Shown: positions 63,084 to 64,000 of the stretch, piece after piece
Position numbering within the stretch: position 1 is the stretch's first letter
Layout of the letters: every line of letters starts with the position of its first letter
DNA from: Verrucomicrobiota bacterium
GTDB taxonomy: Bacteria; Verrucomicrobiota; Verrucomicrobiia; Opitutales; Opitutaceae
NCBI GenBank assembly: GCA_016721945.1
Contig: JADKHC010000011.1
Location: 86,171 to 150,170, forward strand
Reading direction: 5' to 3'
Length of the DNA stretch: 64,000 bases
Translations under genes and position numbers: made by a program
Notes under the pieces: model-generated
Database searches by the model: none
What the model was told of the DNA's origin: nothing
The model's input: only the letters and a program-made list of their open reading frames with translations

Positions 63084-64000
63084 GTGAAAGCTTCTTGGGA
63101 TACACTCAAAGTCCTCTCTGACCCCACACGCGTACGCTTACTCGGGCTGCTTCAGCACGAAGAGCTCTCCGTGGCCGAGTTGCAGGAAATTCTCGGCATG
63201 GCGCAATCGCGCATCTCGTCGCAGCTCGCCCTGCTCCGTCAGGCCGGCCTCGTCACCGACCGCCGCGATGGACGCAATGCCTTCTACTCGCTTCGCGCTC
63301 AGCTCGACGCTAACCAACGACTGCTCATCGGCACCGCCTGCGCCGCCGTGGCCGAACTCCCCGAGCCCACCGAAGACCGCGCCAACCTCGAACGCATTCT
63401 CTCCCGCCGTCGCGAACAGTCGGAATCTTATTTCAACCTCATCGCCGGCAAGCTCGGCAAAAATTATTGCCCCGGCCGCTCGTGGGAAGCCATCGGCCAC
63501 CTCGCGCTGCGCCTCACGCCCGCCATCACCATCGCCGACCTCGGCGCCGGCGAAGGCCTCGTCTCGCAACTCCTCGCCCGCCGCGCCGCGCACGTCTGGT
63601 GCATCGACAACTCCCCACGCATGGTCGAAGTCGGCACCGAACTAGCCGCCAAGAACAATCTCTCCAACCTCGCCTACAAGCTCGGCGACATCGAGAACGT
63701 GCCGCTGCCGGATGGTTCGGTTGACCTCGCGATTCTCAGTCAGGCGCTGCACCACGCGCAGCACCCGCAAAAAGCGATCGACGAAGCCCACCGCATCCTG
63801 CGCCCCGGCGGCCAGATTCTCGTCCTCGACCTCAAGAGCCACACCTTCGAGAAAGCCCGCGAGCTCTACGCCGACGTTTGGTTAGGCTTCAAAGAAAACG
63901 CCCTGCACGGCTTCCTAAAAAAAGCCGGTTTCGAACAAGTCGAAGTCACGACCGTCGCCCGCGAACCCGCCGAACCCTGCTTCGAAACGCTACTGGCGAG
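63084..64000 (+). CDS. ArsR-type regulator fused to a SAM-dependent methyltransferase (runs off window)
   Basis: GTG at 63084 begins a 300+ residue protein: residues 1-78 form an ArsR/SmtB winged-helix domain (WDTLKVLSDPTRVRLLGLLQ, LGMAQSRISSQLALLRQAGL), followed by a class I methyltransferase (about 140-290; ITIADLGAGEGLVSQLLARR, GDIENVPLPDGSVDLAILSQ, EAHRILRPGGQILVLDLKSH). No metal-binding cysteine pair is seen in the first domain, so it is not an arsenic sensor. Proteins of this fusion type often sit by methionine-cycle genes and may sense SAM or SAH; that context would be beyond the window edge. Incomplete at 64000. Confidence 0.9.
   Translation, partial: MKASWDTLKVLSDPTRVRLLGLLQHEELSVAELQEILGMAQSRISSQLALLRQAGLVTDRRDGRNAFYSLRAQLDANQRLLIGTACAAVAELPEPTEDRANLERILSRRREQSESYFNLIAGKLGKNYCPGRSWEAIGHLALRLTPAITIADLGAGEGLVSQLLARRAAHVWCIDNSPRMVEVGTELAAKNNLSNLAYKLGDIENVPLPDGSVDLAILSQALHHAQHPQKAIDEAHRILRPGGQILVLDLKSHTFEKARELYADVWLGFKENALHGFLKKAGFEQVEVTTVAREPAEPCFETLLA

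Overview
The window looks like chromosomal DNA of a GC-rich member of Verrucomicrobiota, most likely the Opitutales/Opitutaceae. This is inferred from gene content, not from a marker tree. The pointers are a very long GreA-family protein with an N-terminal extension as in PVC bacteria, secreted proteins with long serine linkers and a Gly-rich C-terminal anchor, a propionate-type methylmalonyl-CoA decarboxylase, polysaccharide-directed secreted enzymes, and many REP-like intergenic palindromes. No rRNA, tRNA, CRISPR array or prophage was seen.

Layout. 1-5.4 kb: ligA (cut by the window edge) overlapping a VanZ-like gene, a SprA-like metalloprotein, thpR and a GH5-like lipoprotein. 5.7-10 kb: a giant hybrid sensor kinase. 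10.0-13.9 kb: a repeat-rich accessory block with two ~410 bp direct repeats (plus a half copy) around a frameshifted, apparently chimeric beta-helix gene, followed by a RAYT-type transposase framed by its REP palindromes. 14-23 kb: housekeeping and metabolism (aspS with an apparent 1-nt deletion, scpB, a sodium:solute symporter with a MetS-like small subunit, a secreted glycosidase-like protein, rlmN, metF). 23-28.3 kb: two paralogous secreted metalloproteases separated by a decayed IS1380-family element. 28.5-32.4 kb: gamma-carbonic anhydrase, a nucleoside transporter and a ydbH-ynbE-ydbL-like envelope operon. 32.9-34.6 kb: small accessory genes (unknown ORF, GNAT acetyltransferase, toxin-antitoxin pair) separated by attC-like sites, which suggests an integron-type cassette cluster without an integrase. 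34.7-41.6 kb: glgP, mutL, argH and a small secreted protein. 41.8-46.3 kb: a large secreted multidomain protein broken by many frameshifts. 46-64 kb: inositol monophosphatase, SRPBCC protein, MFS transporters, glyA, two neighbouring hybrid histidine kinases, an MFS/aspartyl-protease pair, rsmB, the long GreA, LysE and an ArsR-methyltransferase fusion.

How the parts work together. rlmN, aspS and rsmB serve translation; ligA and mutL serve DNA maintenance; glyA, metF and the terminal ArsR-methyltransferase fit one-carbon and methionine metabolism. The secreted proteins (GH5, beta-helix, two metalloproteases, the broken PKD/FN3 protein) look like an extracellular degradation set; three of them share a GlyGly-CTERM-like tail that implies a dedicated sorting and processing route not encoded here. 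Several frameshifts (aspS, beta-helix gene, IS transposase, 41.8-46.3 kb gene) must be separated into true decay and sequence error before biological conclusions are drawn.
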